DNA of 64,000 nt from Youngiibacter multivorans (GTDB lineage: Bacteria; Bacillota; Clostridia; Clostridiales; Clostridiaceae): contig NZ_JAGGKC010000021.1 in NCBI RefSeq assembly GCF_017873395.1, forward strand, positions 5,413 through 69,412. The letters are read 5' to 3'. Of this stretch, positions 1 through 8,125 are shown one piece after another. The position numbers and the translations under genes were made by a program. Positions within the stretch are counted from its first letter, which is position 1; every line of letters starts with the position of its first letter. Under the pieces are notes generated by a model. It did not search any database and was not told the origin of the DNA. It saw only the letters and a list, made by a program, of their open reading frames with translations.

Positions 1-760
1 GCTCAAGTGATGATGTAAGTTGTCTCAGGATCAGAAGAATCGTGAAGTCAAGGGCGAAGGATACCAGAGATGAAAGTCCGAATTTCAATATCCTACCGTA
101 GATCATCACAGAATCCCTTACCGCCCTGAAGTGTGAGGACTCATTTCCCCTTATATAGACCGTCCTTATCGGTACTTCCCGGATAACTGTCTTGCCTTTT
201 GCAGCGGACAGCAGCATATTCATCTCGTATTCATACCTGTCACCTTCAATCCTAAGCATTTCAGGTATCAGCCTGTATGGAATCCCCCTGAGGCCTGTCT
301 GGGTGTCGGTAACCATTTTTCCAGAGGATGCGGCGAATATCCATCTTGTAAGGAGATTTCCGAGCCTGCTTCTAATCGGAACCTTACCATCAAACCGCCT
401 GCAGCCTAATATAAGGCTGCCCTCATTCTCTTCCAGCTCCTTCGAAACCTTCATAATATCCTCCAGCAGATGCTGTCCGTCGGCATCTGCTGTCACAACT
501 CCCGCTATGCTGGGAAAGTGCCTGTGTATGTATTCGAGTCCGGTTTTAAGTGCCCTGCCCTTCCCTCTGTTCGTGGTGTGGTTAAGTACCAGAGCCTCAG
601 TAGGAAGCATGCTGAAGTAGTAATTGTATAGAGTGCCGCTTCCGTCGTTTATAACTACCACCATGAATCCCATGCTTACAAGCTGCCTGGTGAGCCTTAC
701 CAAAGCTTCTCCCGGCTTGTATGCCGGTATAAGCACAACTATTCGTCTTCTTGTTTCCAT
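1..760 (-). CDS. Glycosyltransferase family 2 with GtrA-like C-terminus, 3' end cut by window edge
   Basis: The reading frame is open from an ATG at 758-760 to the window edge, so 253 residues are seen and the stop is missing. The N-terminus (RRIVVLIPAYKPG) is the nucleotide-binding start of GT-A family 2 enzymes. DADGQH at about residue 90 is the metal-binding acidic motif, and TDTQTGLRG is typical of DPM1-like dolichyl/undecaprenyl-phosphate sugar transferases. From about residue 228 a hydrophobic segment begins (FGLSSLVSFALDFTILLIL), as in the four-helix GtrA domain that flips lipid-linked sugars. The likely role is to make and flip a polyprenyl-phosphate sugar for cell-wall glycosylation at the membrane. 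A ribosome site AGGTGG lies 6 bases before the ATG. The fusion is inferred because only the first helix is visible. Confidence 0.8.
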   Translation of the reverse strand, partial: METRRRIVVLIPAYKPGEALVRLTRQLVSMGFMVVVINDGSGTLYNYYFSMLPTEALVLNHTTNRGKGRALKTGLEYIHRHFPSIAGVVTADADGQHLLEDIMKVSKELEENEGSLILGCRRFDGKVPIRSRLGNLLTRWIFAASSGKMVTDTQTGLRGIPYRLIPEMLRIEGDRYEYEMNMLLSAAKGKTVIREVPIRTVYIRGNESSHFRAVRDSVMIYGRILKFGLSSLVSFALDFTILLILRQLTSSLE

Positions 761-860
761 CTATATCCACCTGCCTTGTTTTCTTTGATGTCTAAATCAT
801 AACCCTCAAGGCATTTATAATCCCCGAAAAACAGCCTCCAATGTACCGCAAAATCAAGGC

Positions 861-886
861 AAAAAAAGAAGGCCTTTGAGCCTTCT
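861..886 (-). terminator. Rho-independent terminator of the nicotinamidase-pirin unit
   Basis: GAAGGC and GCCTTC (868-873, 880-885) form a stem with a 6-base loop. Reading on the minus strand a run of seven T follows. It lies 10 bases after the pirin stop codon. Confidence 0.8.
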
Positions 887-895
887 TCGATTTTT

Positions 896-1732
896 TTATT
901 TGTGACGTATGAATGAACCGTCGCGAAGCTCAGAAAATGCCTTGTCAAGCTCCTCCCTGGTATTCATTACGATGGGTCCTCCCCATGCAACAGGCTCCTT
1001 GAGAGGAGCACCTGAGAATATGATCGCTCGTAAGCCTTCGCTTCCTGCAGTGAGATTAACCACTTCACCTTCAGATGTCAGGTTTGCACTCTTTGCAGTG
1101 ATTTCACCACCATCCATGCTTCCAGAGCCCTTTACCATGTAAAAGAAAAGTGTATTCCTTTGAGGGACTTCTACCTTAAGGCTTCCTCCCGGCCTGATGT
1201 CCGCATCCAGCATCAGGGTCTTCACGTAATCTCCCTGTATTGCTCCTTCAACCCCTCTGAATGTACCTGATATTACGGAGACTGTTGCATCAGGCTCCTC
1301 TACCTTCGGAACCATTGCAGAAGTTATGTCCCTGTACTTTGGTTCTGTCATCTTGTCCTTTGCAGGAAGGTTCAGCCAAAGCTGGAGCCCCAGCATCCTT
1401 TCAGCTTCCTTTGGCATCTCCTGATGGATGATACCGCTTCCGGCTGTCATCCACTGGCAGTCGCCATTGCCGATGACTCCGCTGTTGCCAAGGCTGTCAC
1501 CGTGCTCAATCCTGCCTTCGATAAGGTAGGTTACGGTCTCAATTCCCCTGTGCGGATGCCACGGGAATCCTTTGATATAGTCCTTCGGATCCCTTGAATC
1601 AAATGCATCAAGCATAAGGAAGGGATCGAAGTCTGTTACAGTGTCATGACCAAGTACCCTTACAAGCCTTACACCTGCTCCATCCACTGCATCTGAACCC
1701 CTTACAGTCTTGATTAGTTTTCTTTCACCCAT
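896..1732 (-). CDS. Pirin family protein
   Basis: 278 residues, the normal length for bacterial pirins (bicupin). The N-terminal cupin carries HPHRGIETVTYLIEG, with two of the metal-binding histidines, and later GSGIIHQEMP, with the third histidine and the glutamate, so the Fe-binding site appears intact. Bacterial members include quercetin 2,3-dioxygenase-like and redox-sensing proteins, but the substrate cannot be told from sequence. A ribosome site AAGGGGGAA precedes the ATG at 1730-1732. The gene follows the nicotinamidase-like gene by 21 bases and probably shares its transcript, ending in the hairpin at 861-886. The family call is firm; the biochemical role is open. Confidence 0.88.
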   Translation of the reverse strand: MGERKLIKTVRGSDAVDGAGVRLVRVLGHDTVTDFDPFLMLDAFDSRDPKDYIKGFPWHPHRGIETVTYLIEGRIEHGDSLGNSGVIGNGDCQWMTAGSGIIHQEMPKEAERMLGLQLWLNLPAKDKMTEPKYRDITSAMVPKVEEPDATVSVISGTFRGVEGAIQGDYVKTLMLDADIRPGGSLKVEVPQRNTLFFYMVKGSGSMDGGEITAKSANLTSEGEVVNLTAGSEGLRAIIFSGAPLKEPVAWGGPIVMNTREELDKAFSELRDGSFIRHK

Positions 1733-1753
1733 ATCATTTCCCCCTTTGCAATA

Positions 1754-2272
1754 TTATCCGTTAATGATCTCTACCTGGCAGACTTTCATCGCATCCAGAG
1801 CATTCTGGTGGCTTTCAGGCGACACCCCTGCACAGCAGGAAGCATCCACCCTGATCTTAGCCTCAGGCAGAAACGCCTTTATGAGCAGAGCATTGCTTAT
1901 TACGCAGATGTCAGTGCAAAGTCCAACTAGCTCGACAACGTCAGCACCATCAGAACTCAGGTCCATCGCAAGCTCCTTGGATCCGAAGGTGTCCTTGTCG
2001 TAAATCTTCTTTTTCCCTACTGCTGCTTCAAGCACGGTTTTTTCTATCTCCCAGCCTGGCGTTCCGGAAATGCAGTGCATTACAGGAAGGTTTCCTCCCT
2101 CATTGGTCTGAAGGTATTCTTCCTTATGGGTATCCCTCGTGAATACCACATCGCCGTTCCAGGTGGAAATCTTCTTTACTACCCTTGGAACTATCTCAAC
2201 AGCTTCACTGGTACCAAGGGCACCATCGATGAAGTCCTTCTGCATGTCGACTACCACGAGCACCTTTCTCAT
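1754..2272 (-). CDS. Isochorismatase-fold cysteine hydrolase, nicotinamidase-like
   Basis: 172 residues from the chosen ATG. VVVDMQKDFIDGALG near the N-terminus carries the catalytic Asp of the nicotinamidase/isochorismatase fold, and GLCTDICVISNALL carries the nucleophilic Cys. The size and the FIDGALG motif fit PncA-type nicotinamidases, which deamidate nicotinamide to nicotinate for NAD salvage, although related hydrolases look alike. A GTG at 2279-2281 would extend the protein by three codons, but the AGGAGG ribosome site abuts it; the ATG at 2270-2272 sits 8 bases from that site and is preferred. It is the first gene of a two-gene unit with the pirin gene. Confidence 0.8.
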   Translation of the reverse strand: MRKVLVVVDMQKDFIDGALGTSEAVEIVPRVVKKISTWNGDVVFTRDTHKEEYLQTNEGGNLPVMHCISGTPGWEIEKTVLEAAVGKKKIYDKDTFGSKELAMDLSSDGADVVELVGLCTDICVISNALLIKAFLPEAKIRVDASCCAGVSPESHQNALDAMKVCQVEIING

Positions 2273-2294
2273 CCGATCCACCTCCTCTCATTCA

Positions 2295-2323
2295 ATCATA
2301 CCCTCATGAAAATGTTTTCGCAA
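2295..2323 (-). promoter_or_regulatory. Sigma-A promoter of the nicotinamidase-pirin unit
   Basis: On the minus strand TTGCGA (2318-2323) and TATGAT (2295-2300) are separated by 17 bases, just upstream of the nicotinamidase ribosome site. Confidence 0.6.
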
Positions 2324-2345
2324 GAAAGGGAATCTACCATGAATA

Positions 2346-2390
2346 CAAAACAAAGGGAGCCATATCCGAAATGAATCGGAGATGGCTCCC
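2346..2390 (-). terminator. Rho-independent terminator of the polyferredoxin operon
   Basis: GGGAGCCAT and ATGGCTCCC form a 9-base perfect outer stem, with a second inner pairing (TCCGA/TCGGA). On the minus strand TTTGTTTTG follows. It sits 8 bases beyond the stop of the 241-residue protein. Confidence 0.85.
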
Positions 2391-2397
2391 TATATTT

Positions 2398-3123
2398 CTA
2401 GTTCTCGATCAGAGCATTCAGCTTATCCTTGACCTCAGAGAATGAAAGTCCCTTATCCAGGCAATAATCCTTTATTGGGAGATTCGTAGCCGGCATGGCG
2501 GAGCCTAAGATTTCCTCAATCTCTGCCTTGGTTATTCCTGCATCGAGCACCTGTTGGAAGGTCGTAGCGCCCTTTACAAGAGGTTCGACCTCTTCAGTGG
2601 CCGCTGCTTCAGTTGGTGCCGTATCTTCTCCTGCCGGCTCAGGAAGTACCGCAAGATGTGATTCTATGTATGCCTTTTCTTCTGCAGTGAGCTTTTCGTT
2701 CACCGTGTACAGTATGTCCTTTGCCTGAGCTGGCAAATAGGTGTCATCATACTCAGCGGGCAGTCCCTTGTAGAATGCCACGAACAGCTGTACTGAACCG
2801 TTGCCGATCTCATTTGGAAGATTTGGATACATCTCCTCCAGGACCTTTGTCTGTATGGTTGTACCGTCCGTACCTTCAGGTATTCCGAAGGCTTCAAAAA
2901 GATCGTCCAGTTCCACTTCAAAAAGATCTGAAACCTCACTGAAGGTGTATGATCCCCTTATGTCTTGGGGATTGTACTGGCCTTCGAATTCCCCTTCCTT
3001 GTAGGTAACCGGGACCTTTGTGGATTCAGTTGTCCATACATCGGCAAGGATTGTGGCTCCTATACCGCCGAAGATTACAAGAAAAACAGTTAATGCCATG
3101 AATTTTGAAGATATCTTTCTCAT
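2398..3123 (-). CDS. Membrane-anchored protein of unknown function paired with a polyferredoxin
   Basis: 241 residues with one N-terminal membrane segment (about residues 9-28). Two related acidic helical modules of the type TFSEVSDLFEVELDDLFEAFG follow (about 57-90 and again 186-238, TTFQQVLDAGITKAEIEEILG), separated by an acidic Ala/Pro/Glu linker. I do not recognise a named enzyme family. The ATG overlaps the stop of the polyferredoxin gene by four bases (ATGA), so the two proteins are translationally coupled and probably work together at the membrane as an electron-transfer or maturation pair. No metal-binding cysteines are present in this protein. Confidence 0.7.
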   Translation of the reverse strand: MRKISSKFMALTVFLVIFGGIGATILADVWTTESTKVPVTYKEGEFEGQYNPQDIRGSYTFSEVSDLFEVELDDLFEAFGIPEGTDGTTIQTKVLEEMYPNLPNEIGNGSVQLFVAFYKGLPAEYDDTYLPAQAKDILYTVNEKLTAEEKAYIESHLAVLPEPAGEDTAPTEAAATEEVEPLVKGATTFQQVLDAGITKAEIEEILGSAMPATNLPIKDYCLDKGLSFSEVKDKLNALIEN

Positions 3124-3971
3124 GCCTTTACCTCCCCGCCTGCTTTAGGCACTGATATGAACAGTCCGTTCATCAGGTTGACAGTATCAGGTATCGGGCA
3201 AGCCTTTTCGGAGGTACACTCCATGCAGCTGATGCAGCGTAGGTCAGTAACCTTGGTCTTGTCTGATATGACTATTCCCATAGGACAGCTGGTGTCGCAC
3301 TTTTTGCAGCTTATGCAGGTTGACTCGTTTCGCTTTATCCCAAATATCCTTACCTTGTTCGACAGACCAAGGAGTGCACCGTAAGGGCAGGCATACCTGC
3401 ACCATGGCCTCGAGATAACGAGGGATGCGCCCATTGTCACAAGGAGCACTATGAGACCTGGAATTGCTACCTCGCTGGACCAGAAGGAGAAGAGTGCGTT
3501 ATAAGGGTCAATTTCAGCAAACATGAGGTATCCCGACCTTGCAGTCACATAGACAACCCAGACGAGCACAACATACCTGAAGTATTTCAGTACATTGTCG
3601 ACCTTCTGCGGAATTACCTTCCCGAACCTTTTTCCAAGGATCTTCTTGCCAAGCTTTCCTATCCATTCCTGGAATGAACCAAGCGGGCATACCCATCCGC
3701 AGAATACCGGCCCGAACAGAATGGCAAGGATGAATACTAGTGTCATCAATATGACTGAGGACATATGTATCTTCGAAATGAAGGTGCCTAAAGTGCCCAG
3801 GTTATAGAGTGTTACGACTCCACCGAAGGGACAGATTGCGTGAAGCGAAGCATCGGCGATAAGCGGAATGCCAAGACCGGATTCTGCAAGCGTGTGGTTT
3901 ATTGCGATAAGTCCGATAAGTGCAAAGAAAAATATCTGTACATAGAGTCTGAGCTTTGATTTCTTTTTCAT
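3120..3971 (-). CDS. NapH/YccM-like membrane polyferredoxin (4Fe-4S)
   Basis: 283 residues from the chosen start. Membrane segments are visible near residues 8-28, 65-90, 130-150 and 165-190. Conserved CPFGG, FCGWVCPLG and CRYACPYG motifs are those of the NapH/NosR/RdxA membrane family, and two C-terminal ferredoxin motifs (CISCKKCDTSCP and CISCMECTSEKACP) bind 4Fe-4S clusters. Such proteins move electrons between the membrane and a partner; no FMN-binding or terminal reductase gene is adjacent, so the acceptor is unknown. An in-frame ATG at 3984-3986 lacks a good ribosome site, whereas the ATG at 3969-3971 has GGGAG 8 bases upstream. It lies downstream of the two-component system and of a direct repeat that may be its operator. 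Confidence 0.85.
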   Translation of the reverse strand: MKKKSKLRLYVQIFFFALIGLIAINHTLAESGLGIPLIADASLHAICPFGGVVTLYNLGTLGTFISKIHMSSVILMTLVFILAILFGPVFCGWVCPLGSFQEWIGKLGKKILGKRFGKVIPQKVDNVLKYFRYVVLVWVVYVTARSGYLMFAEIDPYNALFSFWSSEVAIPGLIVLLVTMGASLVISRPWCRYACPYGALLGLSNKVRIFGIKRNESTCISCKKCDTSCPMGIVISDKTKVTDLRCISCMECTSEKACPIPDTVNLMNGLFISVPKAGGEVKA

Positions 3972-4031
3972 TTTGACATCTCCCATAAGACAGATTCAGG
4001 AATTTCCATGTACTCATATTAATTGGAAGAT

Positions 4032-4050
4032 GTGAGGGATCTGTGAGGGA
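4032..4050 (-). promoter_or_regulatory. Direct repeat, candidate response-regulator binding site
   Basis: GTGAGGGA occurs twice (4032-4039 and 4043-4050) with an 11-base period, about one helix turn, 60 bases upstream of the polyferredoxin start. Tandem sites at this spacing are usual for OmpR/PhoB-type regulators, and such a regulator is encoded by the adjacent genes. The link is inferred. Confidence 0.45.
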
Positions 4051-4081
4051 ATGTAGTCAAAAATGGTGAATTAAGAACCAT

Positions 4082-5455
4082 TTAAGCTGACCTGGCTGAA
4101 AACCAGAACCTGGCTCCTCCTGAATCGTTGTTCGAGGCACCATATGCGAACCCATGGGATTCGAGGATGCTTTTTGCAATGGCAAGTCCAAGACCTGTGC
4201 CCTTCGCCCCTTCACCCTTGCCTTTGTAGTACCTTTCCCATATTCTTGGGAGGTCTTCCTCACTGATCCCCTGCCCGTCATCGACGACACTCATGGTTAC
4301 TTGGCCAGATGACTTAATTACTTTAACAACTACCTTCTCTCTGCCATGCTTGAAGGCATTTCCAATAAGGTTTACTACCACCTGCTCCATGTACTTTCGG
4401 TCAGCCAGGATCATACAGCCCTTTTCAGCTTCAAATTCGAGACGTATTCCAGTCCTTGAAGAAAGGTCCCGGAACCTTTCTGAAACAACTGAAGCTGCTT
4501 CTGAGAGGTCCATGATTCCCAGTTCAGGCTTTGAAGCTCCCGAATCGAGCCTGGACATACTGAGGATGTCATCAACGAGCTCGGAGAGCCTGTCAGACTC
4601 TTCTATTATGATCCCAAGCTGCCTGTTCCTCTTTTCAGGGTCGTTTCCCGTTACATCACGCAGAGTTTCGGCATAGCCGCGAATGAGGCTTAGCGGCGTC
4701 CTCAGCTCATGCGATATGTTTCCGATGAGGTCCTTCCTCAGCCTTTCAGTCTTCCCAAGCTCAATGCCCATTTCCCTCATATCCCTGGCAAGTGCTGAGA
4801 TTTCATCTTTTCCCCTTACCTCAAGGTCGACATCAAAGTCTCCCTTTGCCATTTTTCTGGCAGCATCTGTTATCTTTAGAATCGGCTTTACGAACCTTCC
4901 GGAGAGGATGTAGGACAGAAGGAATGAAACAAAGAGAAGAATTGCCGTAATGTAGAGGAGCTGTACCTTGAGTATGGAAACAGTATCGGAAACAGGGGCT
5001 AGAGGTACTGCAGCGGCCAAAGCGCCACTGCCTGCCGGAGTCGCAAGAAACAGGAACTTTCCGCCTGTCCTCGTCTGCTCCTCGGTCTTGTTTATTGTAT
5101 TGCCATTAAGTGCCTCAGATACAACCTCCATGATATGCTTGTCGAAGAAATTCTGTGTTCCCGAAGATGTTTCACCACCGGCCTTATATACCGAAACACC
5201 TGAGTTGTCGAAGACTCCTATCACCAGGTTATAGACCTCGGAAAATTCAGCCATATCAGAGTGAAGCTCAGGATCATCAAAGCCCTTCTGCCCTATCTCG
5301 ACGGCAATCTCAGCCACCTTGTCCTCCATCAGTCCAATCTGCCTTGTGCTGTAAAAATCCTCAAGGAAGACGACCTGAAAAAGCCAGAGTACAGATAGCA
5401 TCACTGCCACGAGCACCATCATGCCCTTGAAGAGCCTCAGCGTGATTCCCCTCAT
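4082..5455 (-). CDS. Membrane sensor histidine kinase, OmpR-partner class
   Basis: 457 residues. Membrane segments at about 10-30 and 165-185 flank an extracellular sensing region of roughly 130 residues. A HAMP linker follows (about 185-240), then a HisKA phosphoacceptor site NISHELRTPLSLIRG near residue 250, and an HATPase domain with N box NLIGNAFKHG, G1 VVDDGQGI and the G2 box KGTGLGLAIAK. All catalytic boxes are present. The start ATG overlaps the stop of the response regulator gene (ATGA), so the pair is co-translated. The signal sensed cannot be read from sequence. The nearest downstream genes, the polyferredoxin pair, are possible targets. Confidence 0.92.
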   Translation of the reverse strand: MRGITLRLFKGMMVLVAVMLSVLWLFQVVFLEDFYSTRQIGLMEDKVAEIAVEIGQKGFDDPELHSDMAEFSEVYNLVIGVFDNSGVSVYKAGGETSSGTQNFFDKHIMEVVSEALNGNTINKTEEQTRTGGKFLFLATPAGSGALAAAVPLAPVSDTVSILKVQLLYITAILLFVSFLLSYILSGRFVKPILKITDAARKMAKGDFDVDLEVRGKDEISALARDMREMGIELGKTERLRKDLIGNISHELRTPLSLIRGYAETLRDVTGNDPEKRNRQLGIIIEESDRLSELVDDILSMSRLDSGASKPELGIMDLSEAASVVSERFRDLSSRTGIRLEFEAEKGCMILADRKYMEQVVVNLIGNAFKHGREKVVVKVIKSSGQVTMSVVDDGQGISEEDLPRIWERYYKGKGEGAKGTGLGLAIAKSILESHGFAYGASNNDSGGARFWFSARSA

Positions 5456-6141
5456 GATCCCACCTCCGGGTCAAACTTGTAGCCGGTTCCCCAGACAGTC
5501 ACTATCATCTTCCTGGATTCTCCGAGCCTTTCCCTCAGCTGCTTGATATGCGTATCGACCGTCCTGTCGTCTCCTTCGAAGTCATAGCCCCATACTGCGG
5601 ACAGGATATGGTCCCTTGTGAACGCCTTGCCGGGATTCTCAGCAAGGAATGACAGCAGCTCGAACTCCTTCGGTGTGAGCTGCAGAGCCTCTGATGAGTT
5701 CATTACCTTTCGCCCATCCAGGTCAATGACCAGGCTTTTGAACTCGAGCCTTCTGCCGGAGGAAATGACTTCCCTCCTTCTTCTCGCTGTCAGAGCCCTG
5801 ATCCTTGCAAGCAGCTCTTTTGGACTGAAGGGCTTGACCATGTAGTCATCGATTCCCATGTCGAAGCCAAGAAGCTTGTCATACTCCTCTCCACGCGCTG
5901 ATAGCATTATGATTGGAATGTCCGAAGTCTTCCTTATACCTTTAGCCACGCTCCAGCCGTCCATGCCGGGCATCATGATGTCCAGGACCACAATGTCGTA
6001 CTTCTTCACCTCCAGCATCTCAAGAGCTTTAAGGCCGTCTCCTGCTTCATCAGGCTCATACCCGCCTCCGGCCATATATTCCTTTATCATATCCCTTATC
6101 CCCGGCTCGTCATCAACCAGGAGCACCCTTATCTCTTCCAC
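5452..6141 (-). CDS. OmpR/PhoB-type response regulator
   Basis: 229 residues. The receiver domain carries the acidic pair VDDEPG, the phosphorylated Asp in VVLDIMMPGMDG near residue 54, the switch Ser in MLSARGEEY and Lys in YMVKPFSPKELLARI. The C-terminal winged-helix domain ends with the usual DDRTVDTHIKQLRERLG and VWGTGYKF. The start is GTG at 6139-6141 with AGAGGTGA 6 bases upstream. It is the first gene of the two-gene signalling unit. A 12-base-period direct repeat at 6190-6213 lies in its upstream region and could be an autoregulatory site. Confidence 0.92.
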   Translation of the reverse strand: MEEIRVLLVDDEPGIRDMIKEYMAGGGYEPDEAGDGLKALEMLEVKKYDIVVLDIMMPGMDGWSVAKGIRKTSDIPIIMLSARGEEYDKLLGFDMGIDDYMVKPFSPKELLARIRALTARRRREVISSGRRLEFKSLVIDLDGRKVMNSSEALQLTPKEFELLSFLAENPGKAFTRDHILSAVWGYDFEGDDRTVDTHIKQLRERLGESRKMIVTVWGTGYKFDPEVGS

Positions 6142-6189
6142 AAAAGATCACCTCTTACTGATGATTATAGCATCCAAACGCTGCAAGGT

Positions 6190-6213
6190 TTCAACACAGG
6201 GTTCATCACAGGA
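6190..6213. promoter_or_regulatory. 12-base tandem repeat between divergent genes
   Basis: TTCAACACAGGG is followed directly by TTCATCACAGGA, ten of twelve positions identical. It lies between the response regulator gene and the divergent transposase-like gene, overlapping neither promoter core. It may be a regulator site. Confidence 0.3.
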
Positions 6214-6232
6214 AAATTTATGGGGACGGTAC

Positions 6233-6261
6233 TTGACTTATACTTGAATCGCTGATATATT
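6233..6261 (+). promoter_or_regulatory. Sigma-A promoter of the transposase-like gene
   Basis: TTGACT (6233-6238), a 17-base spacer and TATATT (6256-6261), 24 bases before the preferred TTG start. Confidence 0.7.
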
Positions 6262-6284
6262 GTTAATGAAGGCAGGTGGTAAGG

Positions 6285-6995
6285 TTGGCACGGACAGCAC
6301 GTATAAAGGACGATTTCGGAACCTTCCTGATCCGCCAGACCGGAGGCGGTGAGAGGGTGCTCTTTGAGAATGAGGGCGACAGGTACCGTTTCATGGAGAT
6401 CCTTAAAAGGACCCAGGCAAATTTCAATTTCAAGCTATATGCATACTGTCTCCTTTCAGACAATGAGTACCAGCTTGTACTGGATACCAACGGCAGCGAC
6501 CTGTCGAAGGTGATGAAGAGCATAAACATAGGCTACGCAATGTACGTAAAGTGCAAGGGAAGGCTATTCAGGGACAGGTACAGGAGCACTCTCATGAATG
6601 ACAAGGATGAGACACTTAAGACCATAGGTGCTCTGCATGAAAGGAGCAAGGAAGCCACAGAGTGGAACAGCTTCTGCGTCTATGGAGGAAAATCTCCTCT
6701 AAAGCTTGACTGGGTGACACCGCTCAAGAAGGAAGACTCAGAACCGATAAGCGCACCAGATGAGGACAAGGAGTGCAGAGACTGTCTCCACACCCTCGAG
6801 GAAGCTAAAGTAAAGCTTTCATCGCTTGCACAGGACTCCGGACAGACTATAGAAGAACTGCTTAAAGACCGCGAGCTGCGCAATCAGATGATCCATGATT
6901 TCAGGAAGAGGACTACCCTATCATTAAAGGAAATCGGAGTGCTTTTCGGTGGCATAAGCGAATCTACAGTATGCAAGATAATAAAGAACACATAG
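6285..6995 (+). CDS. REP-associated (Y1/IS200-like) transposase-derived protein with degraded catalytic motifs
   Basis: 236 residues from TTG at 6285, which gives MARTARIKDDFGTFLIRQTG, close to the N-terminus of RAYT/Y1 transposases, with AGGTGG 5 bases upstream; an upstream GTG at 6276 has no ribosome site. AYCLLSDNEYQLVL aligns with the family segment AYC(L/V)MPNHxHLL, but the HUH histidines are replaced, and the region where the catalytic Tyr normally lies (MNDKDETLKTIGALHER) has no Tyr. The RLFRDRYRST segment corresponds to the usual GHLFQGRY. A C-terminal helix-turn-helix (SLKEIGVLFGGISESTVCKIIK) remains. The protein therefore probably binds DNA or RNA but cannot cleave by the family mechanism, suggesting domestication or decay. 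The frame itself is intact. Confidence 0.75.
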   Translation: MARTARIKDDFGTFLIRQTGGGERVLFENEGDRYRFMEILKRTQANFNFKLYAYCLLSDNEYQLVLDTNGSDLSKVMKSINIGYAMYVKCKGRLFRDRYRSTLMNDKDETLKTIGALHERSKEATEWNSFCVYGGKSPLKLDWVTPLKKEDSEPISAPDEDKECRDCLHTLEEAKVKLSSLAQDSGQTIEELLKDRELRNQMIHDFRKRTTLSLKEIGVLFGGISESTVCKIIKNT

Positions 6996-7033
6996 ATGCA
7001 GAAGCAGCAGTACCAATTGCTGCGAATGCATCT
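6994..7033 (+). repeat. 40-base interrupted palindrome after the transposase-like gene
   Basis: AGATGCA-gaa-GCAGCA, an 8-base loop, then TGCTGC-gaa-TGCATCT. Both stems are perfect and separated by a symmetric GAA/GAA internal loop. No T run follows, so it is a poor terminator. It overlaps the stop codon of the RAYT-like gene and could be a REP-like recognition hairpin or an intercistronic mRNA element. Confidence 0.5.
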
Positions 7034-7082
7034 TCTAAAAGGGACAACCCTCAAGTTCCGTCCCTTATAAAGGAGGAAAACA

Positions 7083-8072
7083 ATGAGTTTCAAGCTTAAT
7101 CTCGACTTCGGGAGCACATTAGCACAGGCAAGTCAAAACACTCTGAATCCTGAGATTGTATATGACATTCTGGTGGTCGGAGGAGGACCGGCAGGACTAA
7201 ATGCCGCTCTATATGCCTCACGGAAAGGTCTGACAACCGGTATCCTGACCAAAAGGAAAGGCGGACAGATCCTGGATACCTCTGATGTAGACAATTACCT
7301 CGGTATAAAGTCAATTTCAGGCGAAGGCCTGGTACACGAGTTCCTGTCACATGTTGACCAGAACAATATTCCAGTCCTCTCTGATGTTGAAGTTCTTGGA
7401 ATAACTACAGAAGCCGGAGTACACAGCCTTTCACTTGACAGTGGCGAGATCTACAGGGCAAAATCCCTGATAGTTGCCACAGGCTCAAAGCCAAGGACTC
7501 TTGGTGTTCCTGGTGAATCCGAGTATTCAGGCAAGGGCGTATCGTACTGCGCCATATGCGACGGCCCCTTCTTCAAGGGCAGGGAGGTATTCGTAGCTGG
7601 CGGTGGAAATTCAGCTGCCGAAGCTGCAATAGACCTTGCCAAGGTTGCTTCGAAGGTAACCATAGTCCACAGGAGCCAGTTCAGGTCAGACAAGGTTCTC
7701 ACAGACCAGCTGTACTCGAATCCGAAGATAAGCGTGATGCTCGGCACTACAATTACAGAGGTACTTGGAGATGGCACATTCAAAGGGCTGAAGGCCAGGG
7801 ACAACTCTACCGGCGAGGAAAAGACAATCCCAGGAGACGGACTGTTCGTTGAGATAGGACATGACCCTTATACAGGGCCATTTGGAAAGATCCTACACCT
7901 TAACAGCCATGGAGAAATCATTGTAAGCCAGAAGAACGAGACAAACGTGCCGGGAATATTCGCAGCAGGTGATGTTACAGAAGTGCCCTACAAGCAGATA
8001 GTCATAGCAGCAAGCGATGGTGCGAAGGCTGCCCTCTCTGCCAGCGAATACCTTAACAGGCTGAAGGCCTGA
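7083..8072 (+). CDS. trxB: Thioredoxin reductase family flavoprotein
   Basis: 329 residues. The FAD-binding GGGPAGLNAALYASRKG motif follows a 25-residue N-terminal extension (MSFKLNLDFGSTLAQASQNT) that is longer than usual TrxB starts. The redox pair is in SYCAICDGPFF, the second nucleotide-binding motif is VAGGGNSAAEAA, and the C-terminal FAD motif is GIFAAGDVTEVPYKQIVIA. The NAD(P)H site has HRSQFRS, where NADPH enzymes usually show HRRxxxR, so cofactor preference is uncertain. AAGGAGGA precedes the ATG. The next gene, 38 bases downstream after the stop, encodes a double thioredoxin-fold protein that is the probable disulfide substrate, giving an NAD(P)H-driven thiol reduction pair. Confidence 0.88.
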   Translation: MSFKLNLDFGSTLAQASQNTLNPEIVYDILVVGGGPAGLNAALYASRKGLTTGILTKRKGGQILDTSDVDNYLGIKSISGEGLVHEFLSHVDQNNIPVLSDVEVLGITTEAGVHSLSLDSGEIYRAKSLIVATGSKPRTLGVPGESEYSGKGVSYCAICDGPFFKGREVFVAGGGNSAAEAAIDLAKVASKVTIVHRSQFRSDKVLTDQLYSNPKISVMLGTTITEVLGDGTFKGLKARDNSTGEEKTIPGDGLFVEIGHDPYTGPFGKILHLNSHGEIIVSQKNETNVPGIFAAGDVTEVPYKQIVIAASDGAKAALSASEYLNRLKA

Positions 8073-8125
8073 TGAAAAGTTAGAAATATATTAATATAAA
8101 ATATCGATAAATGGAGGAAATGAAA

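Noticed and set aside
2700..2942. ORFs overlapping the 241-residue protein on both strands
   Set aside because: They lie inside a well-supported gene in other frames, with no ribosome site.
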